Source: Billgrantia saliphila
GTDB lineage: Bacteria; Pseudomonadota; Gammaproteobacteria; Pseudomonadales; Halomonadaceae
NCBI RefSeq assembly: GCF_002930105.1
Contig: NZ_PJRN01000001.1
Span: forward strand, 124,001 to 188,000
Length of the DNA stretch: 64,000 nucleotides
Direction of reading: 5' to 3'
Under the pieces are notes generated by a model. The model saw nothing but the letters and a program-made list of their open reading frames with translations. It did not search any database and was not told the origin of the DNA. This document shows positions 34,894 to 44,181 of the stretch, piece by piece. Position numbers and translations under genes: made by a program. The stretch's first letter is position 1, and each line of letters starts with the position of its first letter.

Positions 34894-36141
34894 ATGTCGG
34901 TTTCCATCGACGGCCAGCGGCTCTGGTCGAGCCTGATTGCCATGGCCGAGATCGGCCCCAGCCCCAACGGCGGTAGTCACCGCTTGGCATTGACCGAGGA
35001 GGACGCCGCCGGGCGTCGCCTGTTGATCGAATGGTGTCAGGCGCTGGGCTGTACGCTGCGCGTGGATCGGGTCGGCAATATGTTCCTGCGCCGCGCCGGC
35101 AAGCGCGATGATCTCGATCCGATCGGCGTTGGCAGCCATCTGGATACCCAGCCCAAGGGCGGGCGCTTCGACGGTGTGCTCGGCGTGTTGGCCGGCCTCG
35201 AGGCGTTCCGCACCCTCGACGATCACGGCATCGTCACCGAGCGGCCGATGGAACTGGTGGTATGGACCAATGAAGAGGGCAGCCGCTTTGCCCCGGCCAT
35301 GGTCGCCTCCGGTACCTATGCCGGGGCGTTCAGCGTCGAGTCGACCCTGGCGCGCCGCGACCGTGATGGCGTGACCCTGGGCGAGGCGCTCGCGGCCACC
35401 GGTTTCGCTGGCGAGATGGCGGTGGGCGAGCCTCGTCTGGCGGGCTTCCTCGAGCTGCATATCGAGCAGGGACCGGTACTGGAGGAGAGCCACGAAGCGG
35501 TTGGCGTGGTGACCGGCGTGCAGGGCATGCGCTGGTTCGACGTCACTCTGCGCGGGCAGTCCTCGCATGCCGGCCCCACCCCGATGCGCTACCGCCGCGA
35601 CGCTCTGGCCGCCGCGGCGCGCCTGATCGATCGCCTGCAGGACCATGCCCTGGCGGATCCCAGCGGCGACACCAAGGTCACCTTCGGTACCCTGGAAATC
35701 GACGCGGCATCGCGCAACGTGGTGCCCGGCGAAGTGACTCTCTCCGTCGATCTTCGCCATGTCGACGAGGCTGAGCTGGATGCCCTTGAAGCGCACTTCG
35801 AGCGTGAGCTGGCCGCTGTCGGCGAGACCTTTGGCATCACGGCGCACAGCGAACGCATCTGGGCCTCGCCGGTGGTGAGCTTCGATAGCGGCTGCATCGA
35901 TGCCGTGGAGAGAGCCGCCAAGGCCCGCGGCGTTCCTTACCGGCGCATGATGAGCGGCGCCGGCCACGACGCCGTCTATGTGGCCCGGGTCGCGCCGACT
36001 GCGATGATCTTCATTCCCTGCCGTGACGGAATCAGCCACAACGAGGCGGAGTATGCCTCCCCGGAACACTGCGCTCTTGGGGCTCAGGTGCTCTTTGACG
36101 CCATGGTGGAACGGGCCAATATCCTGGAGGCGGGCCAATGA
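34894..36141 (+). CDS. M20-family N-carbamoyl-L-amino-acid hydrolase / beta-ureidopropionase-like amidohydrolase
   Basis: A 415-residue binuclear-zinc amidohydrolase. Metal-binding motifs are GVGSHLDTQPKGGRFDGVLGVLAGLE near residue 83, WTNEEGSRFAPAMVASG near 128, FLELHIEQGPVLE near 187, and the C-terminal ISHNEAEY. The dimerisation domain contains GVQGMRWFDVTLRGQSSHAGPTPMRYRRDAL. Family members cleave carbamoyl groups from N-carbamoyl amino acids, 3-ureidopropionate or allantoate, releasing CO2 and ammonia. A GGGAGG ribosome-binding site precedes the start. Its stop overlaps the ATG of the downstream aldehyde dehydrogenase, so both act together; that pairing suggests a ureido-acid made from an aldehyde. 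Confidence 0.88.
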   Translation: MSVSIDGQRLWSSLIAMAEIGPSPNGGSHRLALTEEDAAGRRLLIEWCQALGCTLRVDRVGNMFLRRAGKRDDLDPIGVGSHLDTQPKGGRFDGVLGVLAGLEAFRTLDDHGIVTERPMELVVWTNEEGSRFAPAMVASGTYAGAFSVESTLARRDRDGVTLGEALAATGFAGEMAVGEPRLAGFLELHIEQGPVLEESHEAVGVVTGVQGMRWFDVTLRGQSSHAGPTPMRYRRDALAAAARLIDRLQDHALADPSGDTKVTFGTLEIDAASRNVVPGEVTLSVDLRHVDEAELDALEAHFERELAAVGETFGITAHSERIWASPVVSFDSGCIDAVERAAKARGVPYRRMMSGAGHDAVYVARVAPTAMIFIPCRDGISHNEAEYASPEHCALGAQVLFDAMVERANILEAGQ

Positions 36142-37643
36142 ACGTCACGATTCCCGCCACCAAGGCCGACTGGCAGGCCTTGGCCGAGACGCTGATCCCG
36201 CGCCTGGAGAGCCGCGCCTTTATTGATGGCGCCTTCGTCGATGCCGCCAGCGGCGAGACCTTTGCCACCGTCAACCCGGCCACCGGTGAGACCCTGGCCT
36301 ATGTCGCCAGCTGCGACGCCGCCGATGCCGAGCTCGCCGTGTCTTGTGCCCGGGCTGCCCACGCCCGGGGCGAGTGGGCGCGGCTGGCACCGGGGCGGCG
36401 CAAGCAGACGCTGCTCAAGCTGGCCGAGCTGATGGAGGCGCATCAACACGAATTGGCGCTGCTCGACACCCTGGACATGGGCAAGCCGATCTCCAGTTCG
36501 CTGGGCGATATCGCCGGCGCCATCGGCTGCCTGCGCTATACCGCCGAGGGCATCGACAAGGTCTACGGTGAAGTCGCCCCCACTGGCGAGGAGAGCCTGG
36601 GCCTGGTGCTTCGTGAGCCCCTGGGCGTGGTGGCGGCCATCGTACCGTGGAACTTCCCGCTGATGATGACCGCCTGGAAGATCGCCCCGGCGCTGGCCGC
36701 CGGCAACAGCGTGATCCTCAAGCCCTCCGAGAAGTCGCCGCTCTCGGCGCTGCGACTGGCAAGCCTTGCCCGTGAGGCGGGCCTGCCGCGCGGGGTGTTC
36801 CAGGTACTACCTGGCTTCGGCCACACCGTAGGCAAGGCCCTGGCGCTCTCCATGCAGGTCGATTGCCTGGCCTTCACCGGCTCCACCGCGGTGGGCAAGC
36901 AGCTGATGCAGTACGCCGGCCAGTCCAACCTCAAGCGGGTCTATTTGGAGTGCGGCGGCAAAGCGCCCAACATCGTCTTCGCCGACTGCAAGAACCTGGA
37001 TCAGGTGGCGAACCACGCCGCCGCGGCGATCTTTCATAACCAAGGCGAGGTGTGCATCGCCGGCTCCCGGCTGCTGGTGGAGAACTCGATCCGCGAGGAG
37101 TTCGTCGAGCGCGTCCTGGAGGCGGCGGAAGGCATGCAGCCCGGCGACCCGCTCGACCCGCAGAGCTTCATGGGTGCCATGGTGGACGAGACCCAGTATC
37201 GCAAAGTGCTCGGCTTTATCGAGAAGGGGCGTGAGGAGGGCGCGCGGCTGCGTACCAGCGGCGCAACTCTGGCGGGCCCGGGGCTGTTCATTCCGCCCAC
37301 GATATTCGACGGCGTGACCCCGGCCATGACGATCGGCCGTGAGGAAATCTTCGGCCCGGTACTTTCGGTGTTCGGCTTCGACAGCGAAGAGGAGGCCATC
37401 GCCCTGGCCAACGACAGCGACTACGGCCTGGCCGCGGGGCTATGGAGCCAGGACATTGACCGCATCATGCGCCTCTCCCGCAGGCTCCATTCCGGCCAGG
37501 TGTTTGTCAACAACTGGGCGGGCCCCGACATGACGGTGCCCTTCGGCGGCGTCAAGCAGTCCGGCAACGGTCGCGACAAGTCCCTACATGCCCTGACGGA
37601 GTACACCGAACTCAAGACGGTGTGGATGGCGCTAGCGCCCTGA
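36138..37643 (+). CDS. Aldehyde dehydrogenase (PuuC-like), copy 2
   Basis: A 501-residue NAD(P)-dependent aldehyde dehydrogenase, a close paralogue of 25080-26582. The catalytic Cys306 is in NQGEVCIAGSRLLVE, the general base Glu in LECGGKAPN, and PWNFPLMM is present. It is identical to copy 1 over about 95 consecutive residues, while third-base differences show the DNA is not identical. It is translationally coupled to the M20 hydrolase (ATGA overlap). The shared ancestry suggests a C4 amino-aldehyde-type substrate, possibly 4-ureidobutyraldehyde; that is inference. Confidence 0.9.
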   Translation: MNVTIPATKADWQALAETLIPRLESRAFIDGAFVDAASGETFATVNPATGETLAYVASCDAADAELAVSCARAAHARGEWARLAPGRRKQTLLKLAELMEAHQHELALLDTLDMGKPISSSLGDIAGAIGCLRYTAEGIDKVYGEVAPTGEESLGLVLREPLGVVAAIVPWNFPLMMTAWKIAPALAAGNSVILKPSEKSPLSALRLASLAREAGLPRGVFQVLPGFGHTVGKALALSMQVDCLAFTGSTAVGKQLMQYAGQSNLKRVYLECGGKAPNIVFADCKNLDQVANHAAAAIFHNQGEVCIAGSRLLVENSIREEFVERVLEAAEGMQPGDPLDPQSFMGAMVDETQYRKVLGFIEKGREEGARLRTSGATLAGPGLFIPPTIFDGVTPAMTIGREEIFGPVLSVFGFDSEEEAIALANDSDYGLAAGLWSQDIDRIMRLSRRLHSGQVFVNNWAGPDMTVPFGGVKQSGNGRDKSLHALTEYTELKTVWMALAP

Positions 37644-37689
37644 CGACCCATCCATGAGCACTTGCGCGTGAGTTTGATCACGCTGTCTT

Positions 37690-37716
37690 GCCGGCTCCGG
37701 AGCCGGCTCTTTTCTT
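37690..37716 (+). terminator. Rho-independent terminator after the aldehyde dehydrogenase
   Basis: GCCGGCTCCGGAGCCGGC is a perfect 18-bp palindrome (7-bp stem, CCGG loop) followed by TCTTTTCTT. It ends the rightward hydrolase-dehydrogenase transcript, ahead of the convergent LuxR-type gene. Confidence 0.7.
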
Positions 37717-37760
37717 CCCTAGGCCCCCTTTGCCTTCTCTTGCCCTTGCCTTCCCTGGGC

Positions 37761-38579
37761 TCAGCCTGCCCGTTGCCGCGACACCAGCGCCACGTGATCG
37801 AGGAACTGCCGGAAAAGCTGCGATTGGCTGGAAACCTCGAGCCGTTGGTAGATGTGCTTGCGATGCACCTTGACCGTGCCGTCGCTGATATCGAGTTCCC
37901 GGGCTGCCGATTTCGTCGAGTGGCCGGCCAGTAGCAGGCGCACGATCTCCTGCTCGCGAGCGGTCAGCACGCCGGCACCGAAGCTGGCAAAAGCCGCTTC
38001 CACCGGCTCCTGCTCGGCCAGGCGCTGCTGGAACTGGCTCCCCTGCCATTTCCAGTACTCGACGAGCAGGGCTTCCAGCATGGGCGAGAGATGGCGCAGT
38101 GCCTGCAGGGCGCGGCGGGTCAGCGTCGGGGAGTTGGCTCCGAAGCCCAGCGACACGGCCACCACCACATCCGCCTCGACCCGGCAGAAGAGGCCCACCT
38201 CGTCCACCAGGCCAAGGGCGCGATAATAATGGGCATAATAATCGCTCGCCTCGAAGCGATCTGGAGCCAGTTCGCGCAGGCGGTGAGCGCCCTGGTCCAG
38301 GCCGCCGCTTACGGCAGTAAAAAAGGGGTCGAGCAGATAGGCCTTGCTCAGGTAGCGCTCGATGCCCTGTTCGCGACGATGCGGAGGGTAGTCGTCATGG
38401 ATCAGCAATGGCCGACGGCGCCCACGGTAGGCATTGATCAGCACGGTTTCGTGACCCACGAGCTCACGCAGACATTGATCAAGCCGGCCGGGGAAATCGG
38501 CCGCTCCGGCAATGCGTTGAAGGCGAGCTAACTGCTGGTGCCAGGCGAGGCTTTCGTGACGTGCAAGGAAGTCGAGCAT
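37761..38579 (-). CDS. LuxR-type helix-turn-helix regulator
   Basis: A 272-residue regulator with a C-terminal GerE/LuxR domain: LTAREQEIVRLLLAGHSTKSAARELDISDGTVKVHRKHIYQRLEVSSQSQLFRQF (about residues 202-256). The N-terminal 190 residues do not show a recognisable receiver domain or the conserved Trp/Tyr pattern of acyl-homoserine-lactone binders, so it is probably a LuxR-type protein sensing another ligand. It is convergent with the aldehyde dehydrogenase and divergent from rmuC. A role in amine catabolism is possible from position only. Confidence 0.82.
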   Translation of the reverse strand: MLDFLARHESLAWHQQLARLQRIAGAADFPGRLDQCLRELVGHETVLINAYRGRRRPLLIHDDYPPHRREQGIERYLSKAYLLDPFFTAVSGGLDQGAHRLRELAPDRFEASDYYAHYYRALGLVDEVGLFCRVEADVVVAVSLGFGANSPTLTRRALQALRHLSPMLEALLVEYWKWQGSQFQQRLAEQEPVEAAFASFGAGVLTAREQEIVRLLLAGHSTKSAARELDISDGTVKVHRKHIYQRLEVSSQSQLFRQFLDHVALVSRQRAG

Positions 38580-38638
38580 GATGGCATCGAATCGGGAAAC
38601 ATTGATTCCACGATATCATGTCCCGGCTTTGGCACCCT

Positions 38639-38652
38639 ATACAGGGCTGTAT
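38639..38652. promoter_or_regulatory. Dyad in the LuxR-rmuC divergent region
   Basis: ATACAG and CTGTAT are separated by 2 bases, a compact operator-like inverted repeat 60 bases upstream of the LuxR-type gene and 125 bases upstream of rmuC. It could be an autoregulatory site. Confidence 0.35.
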
Positions 38653-38776
38653 CTGCGGGCATGAACAACCGCGTGACGACCCGGAAGCGGGGCATTTACC
38701 GGTAAGCCGTGACAAGCCGCCACATTTTGAGGAGACTCTGGCTCGATCCTTTCATGCAGTCGTTGGAGTCTGCCCC

Positions 38777-40174
38777 TTGACCGATCTTTTGACGCTGCTG
38801 GTTTCCCTTCCTACCGGATACGCCATGGCGTTTTCGGCGTTCGTGACGTTCCTGCTCGCCTTCGGCTTGGCCGGCCTGCTCGCTGCCCGCCGCCAGCGCG
38901 CCGATGGGCAGCGTCACGAGACGGCGCTGGCCGAGCTGCGTGAGCGACTTGCCGAGCGTGAGCGGCGCCTCGACGAGCAGCAGCGCACACTTGGAGAGGT
39001 ACAGGTGAGCGAAGCCCGCCTGGCCACCGCCCTCGAGCAGAAGCAGCAGCACTTCGAGGCGCAGTTGGCTCTGCTGCGCGACAGTCGCGACCAGCTGCGC
39101 CAGGAATTCGAGAATCTTGCCAACGAGATCCTCGAGCGCAAGGGGCGCGCCTTCTCCGAACTCTCCCAGCAGCGTATCAGCGGGCTGTTGCAGCCGATCC
39201 AGGCCGAGATGAAGGGGTTTCGCGAGAAGGTCGAATCGATCCATCGCCACGATACCGAGCAGCGCGCCGGGCTGCGTGCCGAACTCAGGCACCTGCAGGC
39301 GCTCAACCGGGAGATCACCGACCAGGCCGAGCGGCTGACCCAGGCACTGCAGGGGCAGAAGAAGGTGCAGGGCAACTGGGGCGAGCTGATGCTCGAGAAC
39401 GTGCTGGAGGGCTCAGGCCTGCGGGCCGGCAAGGATTACCGGCGCGAGGTCAGTTTCGCCACGGCCGACGGTCGGCGTCGGCCCGACGCGGTGGTCTATC
39501 TGCCCCAGGGCAGGCATCTGGTCATCGACGCCAAGACCTCGCTCGCTGCCTACGTGCGCTATGTCAACGCGGAGGACGAGCACGAGCGCGAGCTGGCGCT
39601 GTCGGCTCACGCCACGGCGGTGGGTAATCGAATCAGCGAGCTGGCCGACAAGCACTACTACGACCTGCCGGGACTCAACTCGCCGGACGTGGTGATCATG
39701 TTCATCCCGGTGGAGTCGGCCTACGTCGAGGCGCTGAAGCATGACGAGACCCTCTACCAACGCGCCATTGAGCACAACGTACTGGTGGCCACCCCTACTA
39801 CGCTGCTGACCAGCCTCAACGTGGTGCGACAGCTGTGGCGCTTCGAGGACCAGAGCCGACACAGCGCCGAGCTGGCCAGCCGCGCTGAGAAGTTCTACAA
39901 CAAGCTGCGGCTATTCCTCGAAAGCATGCAGGAAGTGCAGGTTCGGCTCGATGGGGCGCGCGACAGCTACGATCGTGCCATGGGGCAGCTGGTCAACGGT
40001 CGCGGCAATCTGATCAAGCAAGCCGCCGAATTCCAGGAACTGGGAGTGGCGGTGAAGAAGGAGTTGCCCGACGACTTGGTCGAGCGGGCGCGCTTGGAGC
40101 TTGATGGCGAGCGGCCGCGTTCCTTGCCGCTGTCAGAAGAGGAGGGTGACGCCGAGGCTGCCGGCCGTCGGTAG
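38777..40174 (+). CDS. rmuC: DNA recombination protein RmuC
   Basis: A 465-residue protein (E. coli RmuC is 475) with an N-terminal membrane anchor near residues 14-35, a long coiled coil rich in Glu, Arg and Gln (about 40-170), and the C-terminal nuclease-like RmuC domain with QGNWGELMLENVLEGSGLRAGKDY, HLVIDAKTSLAAYVRY and VIMFIPVESAYVEAL. The start was set at the TTG with GGAG eight bases upstream; an ATG at 38825 would cut into the membrane segment. It limits recombination between inverted repeats. It is a single gene convergent with puuR. Confidence 0.93.
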   Translation: MTDLLTLLVSLPTGYAMAFSAFVTFLLAFGLAGLLAARRQRADGQRHETALAELRERLAERERRLDEQQRTLGEVQVSEARLATALEQKQQHFEAQLALLRDSRDQLRQEFENLANEILERKGRAFSELSQQRISGLLQPIQAEMKGFREKVESIHRHDTEQRAGLRAELRHLQALNREITDQAERLTQALQGQKKVQGNWGELMLENVLEGSGLRAGKDYRREVSFATADGRRRPDAVVYLPQGRHLVIDAKTSLAAYVRYVNAEDEHERELALSAHATAVGNRISELADKHYYDLPGLNSPDVVIMFIPVESAYVEALKHDETLYQRAIEHNVLVATPTTLLTSLNVVRQLWRFEDQSRHSAELASRAEKFYNKLRLFLESMQEVQVRLDGARDSYDRAMGQLVNGRGNLIKQAAEFQELGVAVKKELPDDLVERARLELDGERPRSLPLSEEEGDAEAAGRR

Positions 40175-40265
40175 GCAGCTGGCAGCAATTCGGAGCGGTT
40201 CGCTCGGGCTGGCATGCGTGGGCACTTGAAGAGCGCGGGAAGGAGGAGAGGCGAGGCGGCGCTGG

Positions 40266-40817
40266 CTAGAAGGCGCGGGCCGGTGTGCAGCAGCTCACCA
40301 GGCGGCAGGGCTCGCTACCGGGATTGCGGAAGCGATGAGGAACGTTGGTGTCGAAATAGTAGGCTTCACCGGGGCCGAGCACGCGGGTCTCGGCGCCGAT
40401 GGTGATCTCGATCTCGCCCTTGAGCACCACACCGGCCTCCTCGCCCTGGTGGGCGATCATCTCGCGGCCGGTGTCGGCCCCGGGGGGGTAGGTCTCGATC
40501 AGAAAGGCCAGCGCCCGGCTGGCCCGGTTGGCGCCGACGAGCTTGTAGACCACCTCGCCGCTGCCCATGTCGGCCAGTTCTTCGGCGGCGTAGAAAACCT
40601 GGTTGCGGCTCTCCAGGTCCATGGTGAAGAAGTCGCCGACGCTGATGGGAATGGCGTCGAGGATCTTCTTCAATGAGCTGACCGAAGGGCTGACCTTGCC
40701 CTGCTCGATCAGCGACAGGCTGGAGTGGGTGACACCGCAGCGCTTGGCCAGTTCGCGCTGGGAGATGCCGCGCAAGGTGCGCAGGGCGCGCAGGCGTACG
40801 CCAACATCGTCCGACAT
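40266..40817 (-). CDS. puuR: Cupin-domain XRE regulator PuuR
   Basis: A 183-residue repressor (E. coli PuuR is 185). The N-terminal helix-turn-helix is RLRALRTLRGISQRELAKRCGVTHSSLSLIEQGKVSPSVSSLKKIL (about residues 8-53). The C-terminal cupin (about 105-178) holds MIAHQGEEAGVVLKGEIEI and GEAYYFDTNVPHRFRN. This is the standard architecture of the putrescine-responsive repressor of puu genes. It lies 14 kb from puuD and directly behind gatB, separated by a strong hairpin, with GAGGAG before its start. It probably controls the puu/pot genes at 12-26 kb. Confidence 0.9.
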   Translation of the reverse strand: MSDDVGVRLRALRTLRGISQRELAKRCGVTHSSLSLIEQGKVSPSVSSLKKILDAIPISVGDFFTMDLESRNQVFYAAEELADMGSGEVVYKLVGANRASRALAFLIETYPPGADTGREMIAHQGEEAGVVLKGEIEITIGAETRVLGPGEAYYFDTNVPHRFRNPGSEPCRLVSCCTPARAF

Positions 40818-40840
40818 GCCGGTCTCCTCGTCATTGAAGT

Positions 40841-40865
40841 GGCGCCGCCCGGTTGCGGCGGCGCC
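40841..40865 (-). terminator. Hairpin between gatB and puuR
   Basis: GGCGCCGCC and GGCGGCGCC form a perfect 9-bp stem around a 7-base loop, 9 bases after the gatB stop. There is no T-run, so termination may be partial and puuR could receive some read-through from gatCAB. Confidence 0.5.
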
Positions 40866-40874
40866 TTGGCGCGC

Positions 40875-42329
40875 TCAGCAGAGGGCGTCCAGCTTCTGCT
40901 TGAGCAACTGGTTGACCTGCTGCGGATTGGCGGTGCCACGCGACGCCTTCATCACCTGGCCGACGAAGTAGCCGATCATCTTGCCGCGCTTTTCCGGCTC
41001 GGCATCACGGTACTGAGCCACCTGGGCCGGGCTGTCGGCGATCACCTGGTCGATCATCGCCTCGATGGCGCCGGTGTCGGTGACCTGTTTAAGCCCCTGG
41101 GCTTCAATGACATCGTCGGCCTTCGCGCCCTGGCCGTTCCACAGGGCCTGGAAGACCTGCTTGGCGGCCTTGCCGTTGATGGTGTCGTCGATCACCCGGG
41201 CGATCAGCTCGCCGAGCTGGTGCGCCGAGACGGGGCTGTCGGCGATCGCCAGGCCCTCGCGGTTGAGCGCGCCCGCGAGTTCGCCCTGCACCCAGTTGGC
41301 GGCCTGCTTGGCGTCGCCGCAGACATCTTTCACCTCCTCGAAGTAGTCGGCCATCTCGCGCGTGGCGGAGAGCACGCTGGCGTCGTAGGCGGAGAGCCCC
41401 AGCTCGCTCTCGAAGCGGGCGCGTTTTTCGGCGGGCAGTTCCGGGAGGTTGTCGCGCAGATGGTCGATATAGGCCTGGTCCAGCACCACCGGCAGCAGGT
41501 CGGGGCAGGGGAAGTAACGGTAATCGTTGGCTTCCTCCTTGGTGCGCATGCTGCGCGTCTCGTCGCGATCGGGGTCGAACAGGCGGGTCTCCTGAATGAC
41601 CTTGCCGCCGTCCTCGAGCAGTTCGATCTGACGCTCCACCTCGAAGGCGATGGCGCGCTCGACGAAGCGGAAGGAGTTGACGTTCTTGATCTCGGCGCGG
41701 GTGCCGAAGGCCTCCTGGTCCTTGGGCCGTACCGAGACGTTGACGTCGCAGCGCATCGAACCCTCGGCCATGTTGCCGTCGCTGATGCCGAGATAGGTGA
41801 CGATGGAGTGGATCGCCTTGAGATAGGCGGCGGCCTCCTTTGCCGAACGCATGTCGGGTTCGGAGACGATCTCCAGCAACGGTGTGCCGGCGCGGTTGAG
41901 GTCAACGCCGGTCATTCCATGAAAATCTTCATGCAGCGACTTTCCAGCATCCTCCTCGAGGTGGGCGTGGTGCACTCGGATCGGCTTGGTGGTGCCATCC
42001 TCGAGGGTGATCTCCACCACGCCGGCGCCGACGATGGGCTGGTACATCTGGCTGGTCTGGTAGCCCTTGGGCAGGTCGGGGTAGAAGTAATTCTTGCGGT
42101 CGAATACCGAGACCTCGGGAATCTCGGCGTGGATCGCCAGGCCGAACTTCACGGCCATGGCCACGGCAGCCTCGTTGAGCACCGGCAGAACGCCCGGCAG
42201 GCCCAGGTCGACGGCGCAGGCCTGGGTGTTGGGCTCGGCGCCGAAAGCGGTTGAGGCGCCGGAAAAGATCTTCGACCGGGTAGCGAGCTGGACGTGGACC
42301 TCCAGCCCGATCACAGTTTCCCATTGCAT
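40875..42329 (-). CDS. gatB: Asp-tRNA(Asn)/Glu-tRNA(Gln) amidotransferase subunit B
   Basis: A 484-residue subunit that binds misacylated tRNA and phosphorylates the acyl group. The N-terminal [22 protein letters not shown], the metal-site region [48 protein letters not shown] and the C-terminal YqeY-like tail domain ([25 protein letters not shown]) are present. Its start overlaps the gatA stop by one base. It works with GatA and GatC. Confidence 0.98.
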   Translation of the reverse strand: MQWETVIGLEVHVQLATRSKIFSGASTAFGAEPNTQACAVDLGLPGVLPVLNEAAVAMAVKFGLAIHAEIPEVSVFDRKNYFYPDLPKGYQTSQMYQPIVGAGVVEITLEDGTTKPIRVHHAHLEEDAGKSLHEDFHGMTGVDLNRAGTPLLEIVSEPDMRSAKEAAAYLKAIHSIVTYLGISDGNMAEGSMRCDVNVSVRPKDQEAFGTRAEIKNVNSFRFVERAIAFEVERQIELLEDGGKVIQETRLFDPDRDETRSMRTKEEANDYRYFPCPDLLPVVLDQAYIDHLRDNLPELPAEKRARFESELGLSAYDASVLSATREMADYFEEVKDVCGDAKQAANWVQGELAGALNREGLAIADSPVSAHQLGELIARVIDDTINGKAAKQVFQALWNGQGAKADDVIEAQGLKQVTDTGAIEAMIDQVIADSPAQVAQYRDAEPEKRGKMIGYFVGQVMKASRGTANPQQVNQLLKQKLDALC

Positions 42330-43789
42330 CAGGCGTTCTCCTCGGCGAAGGCGGGACGATGACGATGCCAGTCGGTGGCCTGCTGGAACTGATGCGCCAC
42401 GTTGAGCAGGCGGGCCTCGGCGAAGTGATTGCCGAGAATCTGTAGGCCCACCGGGCGGTTGCCGACAAAGCCGGCCGGCACGCTCATGCCGGGGATTCCC
42501 GCGAGATTGATGGCAATGGTGTAGATGTCCTGCAGGTACATCGAGACCGGGTCCTTTTTCGCCCCCAGGTCGAAGGCCGGCGTGGGTGAGGCGGGGCCCA
42601 TCAGCACGTCGACCTCCTCGAAGGCGTCGAGGAAGTCCTGGCGGATCAAGCGGCGCACCTGCTGGGCCTTCTTGTAATAGGCGTCGAAGAACCCTTCGGA
42701 GAGGGTATGGGTGCCGATCAGGATGCGGCGCTTGACCTCGTCGCCGAAGCCCTCGGCACGGCTGCGCTTGTACAGGTCGATCAGATCGCTGGGGCTGTCG
42801 CAGCGATGACCGAAGCGCACACCGTCATAGCGCGAGAGGTTCGAGGATGCCTCCGCGGGAGCGATGACGTAGTAGGCCGGTATGGCGTAGTGGGTATGCG
42901 GCAGGCTCACTTCGCGCACGCTGGCGCCGAGCGACTCGAACGCCTTGACCGCGTCGCGCATCGCCGCTTCGACCTCGGGCGCGAGGCCGTCACCGAAATA
43001 CTCACGCGGCAGGCCGATCTTGAGCCCGGCGAGGGGGGTGTCGAGCTCCTCGGTGTAGTCGGGTACACCGCGCGCCACGCAGGTGGAATCGTGCAGGTCG
43101 TGGCCGGCCATGGCAGACAGCAGCAGCGCGCAATCCTCGGCGGTGCGGGCCATGGGGCCGGCCTGGTCGAGGCTCGAGGCGTAGGCGATCATGCCGTAGC
43201 GCGACACCCGTCCGTAGGTGGGCTTGAGTCCGGTGATGCCGCAGAAAGCGGCGGGCTGGCGGATCGAGCCGCCGGTGTCGGTGCCGATGGCGGCCGGTAC
43301 CAGGCCGGCGGCGACCGCCGCGGCGCTACCACCAGAGGAGCCGCCGGGTACCGCGGCGAGGTCCCAGGGGTTCTTCACCGGGCCATAGTGGCTGTTCTCG
43401 TTGGAGGAGCCCATGGCGAACTCGTCCATGTTGGTCTTGCCCAGGCTAACGGTGCCGGCCGTGGCGAGCTTCTCGACCACGGTGGCATCGTAGGGCGAGA
43501 TGAAATTGTCGAGCATTCTCGAGCCGGCGGTGGTCCTGACGTCGCGGGTACAGAAGATGTCCTTGAGCGCCAGCGGCAAGCCGGTCAGCGGGCCGGCCTT
43601 GCCCGCGGCGCGGGACTTGTCGGCGGCGTCGGCGGCGGCCAGGGCCTGATCGAAGGTGACGGTGATGAAGCAGTTCAGCTCGCCGTCGAGGCGGTCGATG
43701 CGGCCCAGCAGGTGCTGGGTCAGCTCGCGGCTGGAGAACTCGCCGGCGTCGAGCGAGCGGGCCAGTTCGGCCAGTGTCTTGTCATGCAT
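42329..43789 (-). CDS. gatA: Asp-tRNA(Asn)/Glu-tRNA(Gln) amidotransferase subunit A
   Basis: A 486-residue amidase-signature subunit that releases ammonia from glutamine. The triad is visible as Lys in [10 protein letters not shown] (near residue 78), cis-Ser in [16 protein letters not shown] (near 153) and Ser in [16 protein letters not shown] (near 177). The start [14 protein letters not shown] was chosen as the family N-terminus; a longer frame exists upstream. It lies in the gatC-gatA-gatB order, 74 bases after gatC. Confidence 0.98.
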   Translation of the reverse strand: MHDKTLAELARSLDAGEFSSRELTQHLLGRIDRLDGELNCFITVTFDQALAAADAADKSRAAGKAGPLTGLPLALKDIFCTRDVRTTAGSRMLDNFISPYDATVVEKLATAGTVSLGKTNMDEFAMGSSNENSHYGPVKNPWDLAAVPGGSSGGSAAAVAAGLVPAAIGTDTGGSIRQPAAFCGITGLKPTYGRVSRYGMIAYASSLDQAGPMARTAEDCALLLSAMAGHDLHDSTCVARGVPDYTEELDTPLAGLKIGLPREYFGDGLAPEVEAAMRDAVKAFESLGASVREVSLPHTHYAIPAYYVIAPAEASSNLSRYDGVRFGHRCDSPSDLIDLYKRSRAEGFGDEVKRRILIGTHTLSEGFFDAYYKKAQQVRRLIRQDFLDAFEEVDVLMGPASPTPAFDLGAKKDPVSMYLQDIYTIAINLAGIPGMSVPAGFVGNRPVGLQILGNHFAEARLLNVAHQFQQATDWHRHRPAFAEENA

Positions 43790-43863
43790 GCGGCATGGCT
43801 CCATGAAGGCGTGCCGTTGGAAAGCGTTAGGGAACGAATGGTGCGGCGGCGAGCACGTTTGGC

Positions 43864-44151
43864 TCACTCGACGACGCGGGGCACCAGGTAGAGTCCGTCT
43901 TCCACGGCCGGGGCACAGCGCTGGAAACGCTCGCGCTGGTCGCTCTCGGTGACCTCGTCGGCGCGCAGGCGCTGGGTGACGTCGAGCGGATGAGCCAGCG
44001 GTGCGATGCCCTCGGTGTCGAGCGCCTGCAGCATGTCGACCATCTCGAGAATACGTCCCAGATCGTCCACGTAGCGGGCGGCGTCCTCGTCGTTCAGGCC
44101 TAGCCGGGCCAGGTGGGCGGCCCGCTGCACGTCTGCGTGTTCAAGCGCCAT
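43864..44151 (-). CDS. gatC: Asp-tRNA(Asn)/Glu-tRNA(Gln) amidotransferase subunit C
   Basis: A 95-residue subunit that stabilises GatA and bridges it to GatB. Residues [35 protein letters not shown] and [20 protein letters not shown] form the typical GatC pattern, and the C-terminal [11 protein letters not shown] is the conserved end. The start MALEHADVQ gives the usual length. It is divergent from mreB. Confidence 0.96.
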   Translation of the reverse strand: MALEHADVQRAAHLARLGLNDEDAARYVDDLGRILEMVDMLQALDTEGIAPLAHPLDVTQRLRADEVTESDQRERFQRCAPAVEDGLYLVPRVVE

Positions 44152-44181
44152 GAGCTGTGTGTCCTCGCACGATAGGAAGTG

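Noticed and set aside
26664..37643. Accessory cluster as a recent mobile island
   Set aside because: No integrase, transposase, tRNA junction or flanking direct repeats were seen, and composition looks similar to its surroundings by eye.
38630..38645. TGGCAC resembling a sigma-54 -24 element before rmuC
   Set aside because: The matching TTGC at -12 is absent, so the spacing and second half fail.
38618..38776. Upstream extension of rmuC to 518 codons
   Set aside because: The extra residues are polar and unlike the family. The TTG start with a good ribosome-binding site gives the normal membrane-anchored N-terminus.
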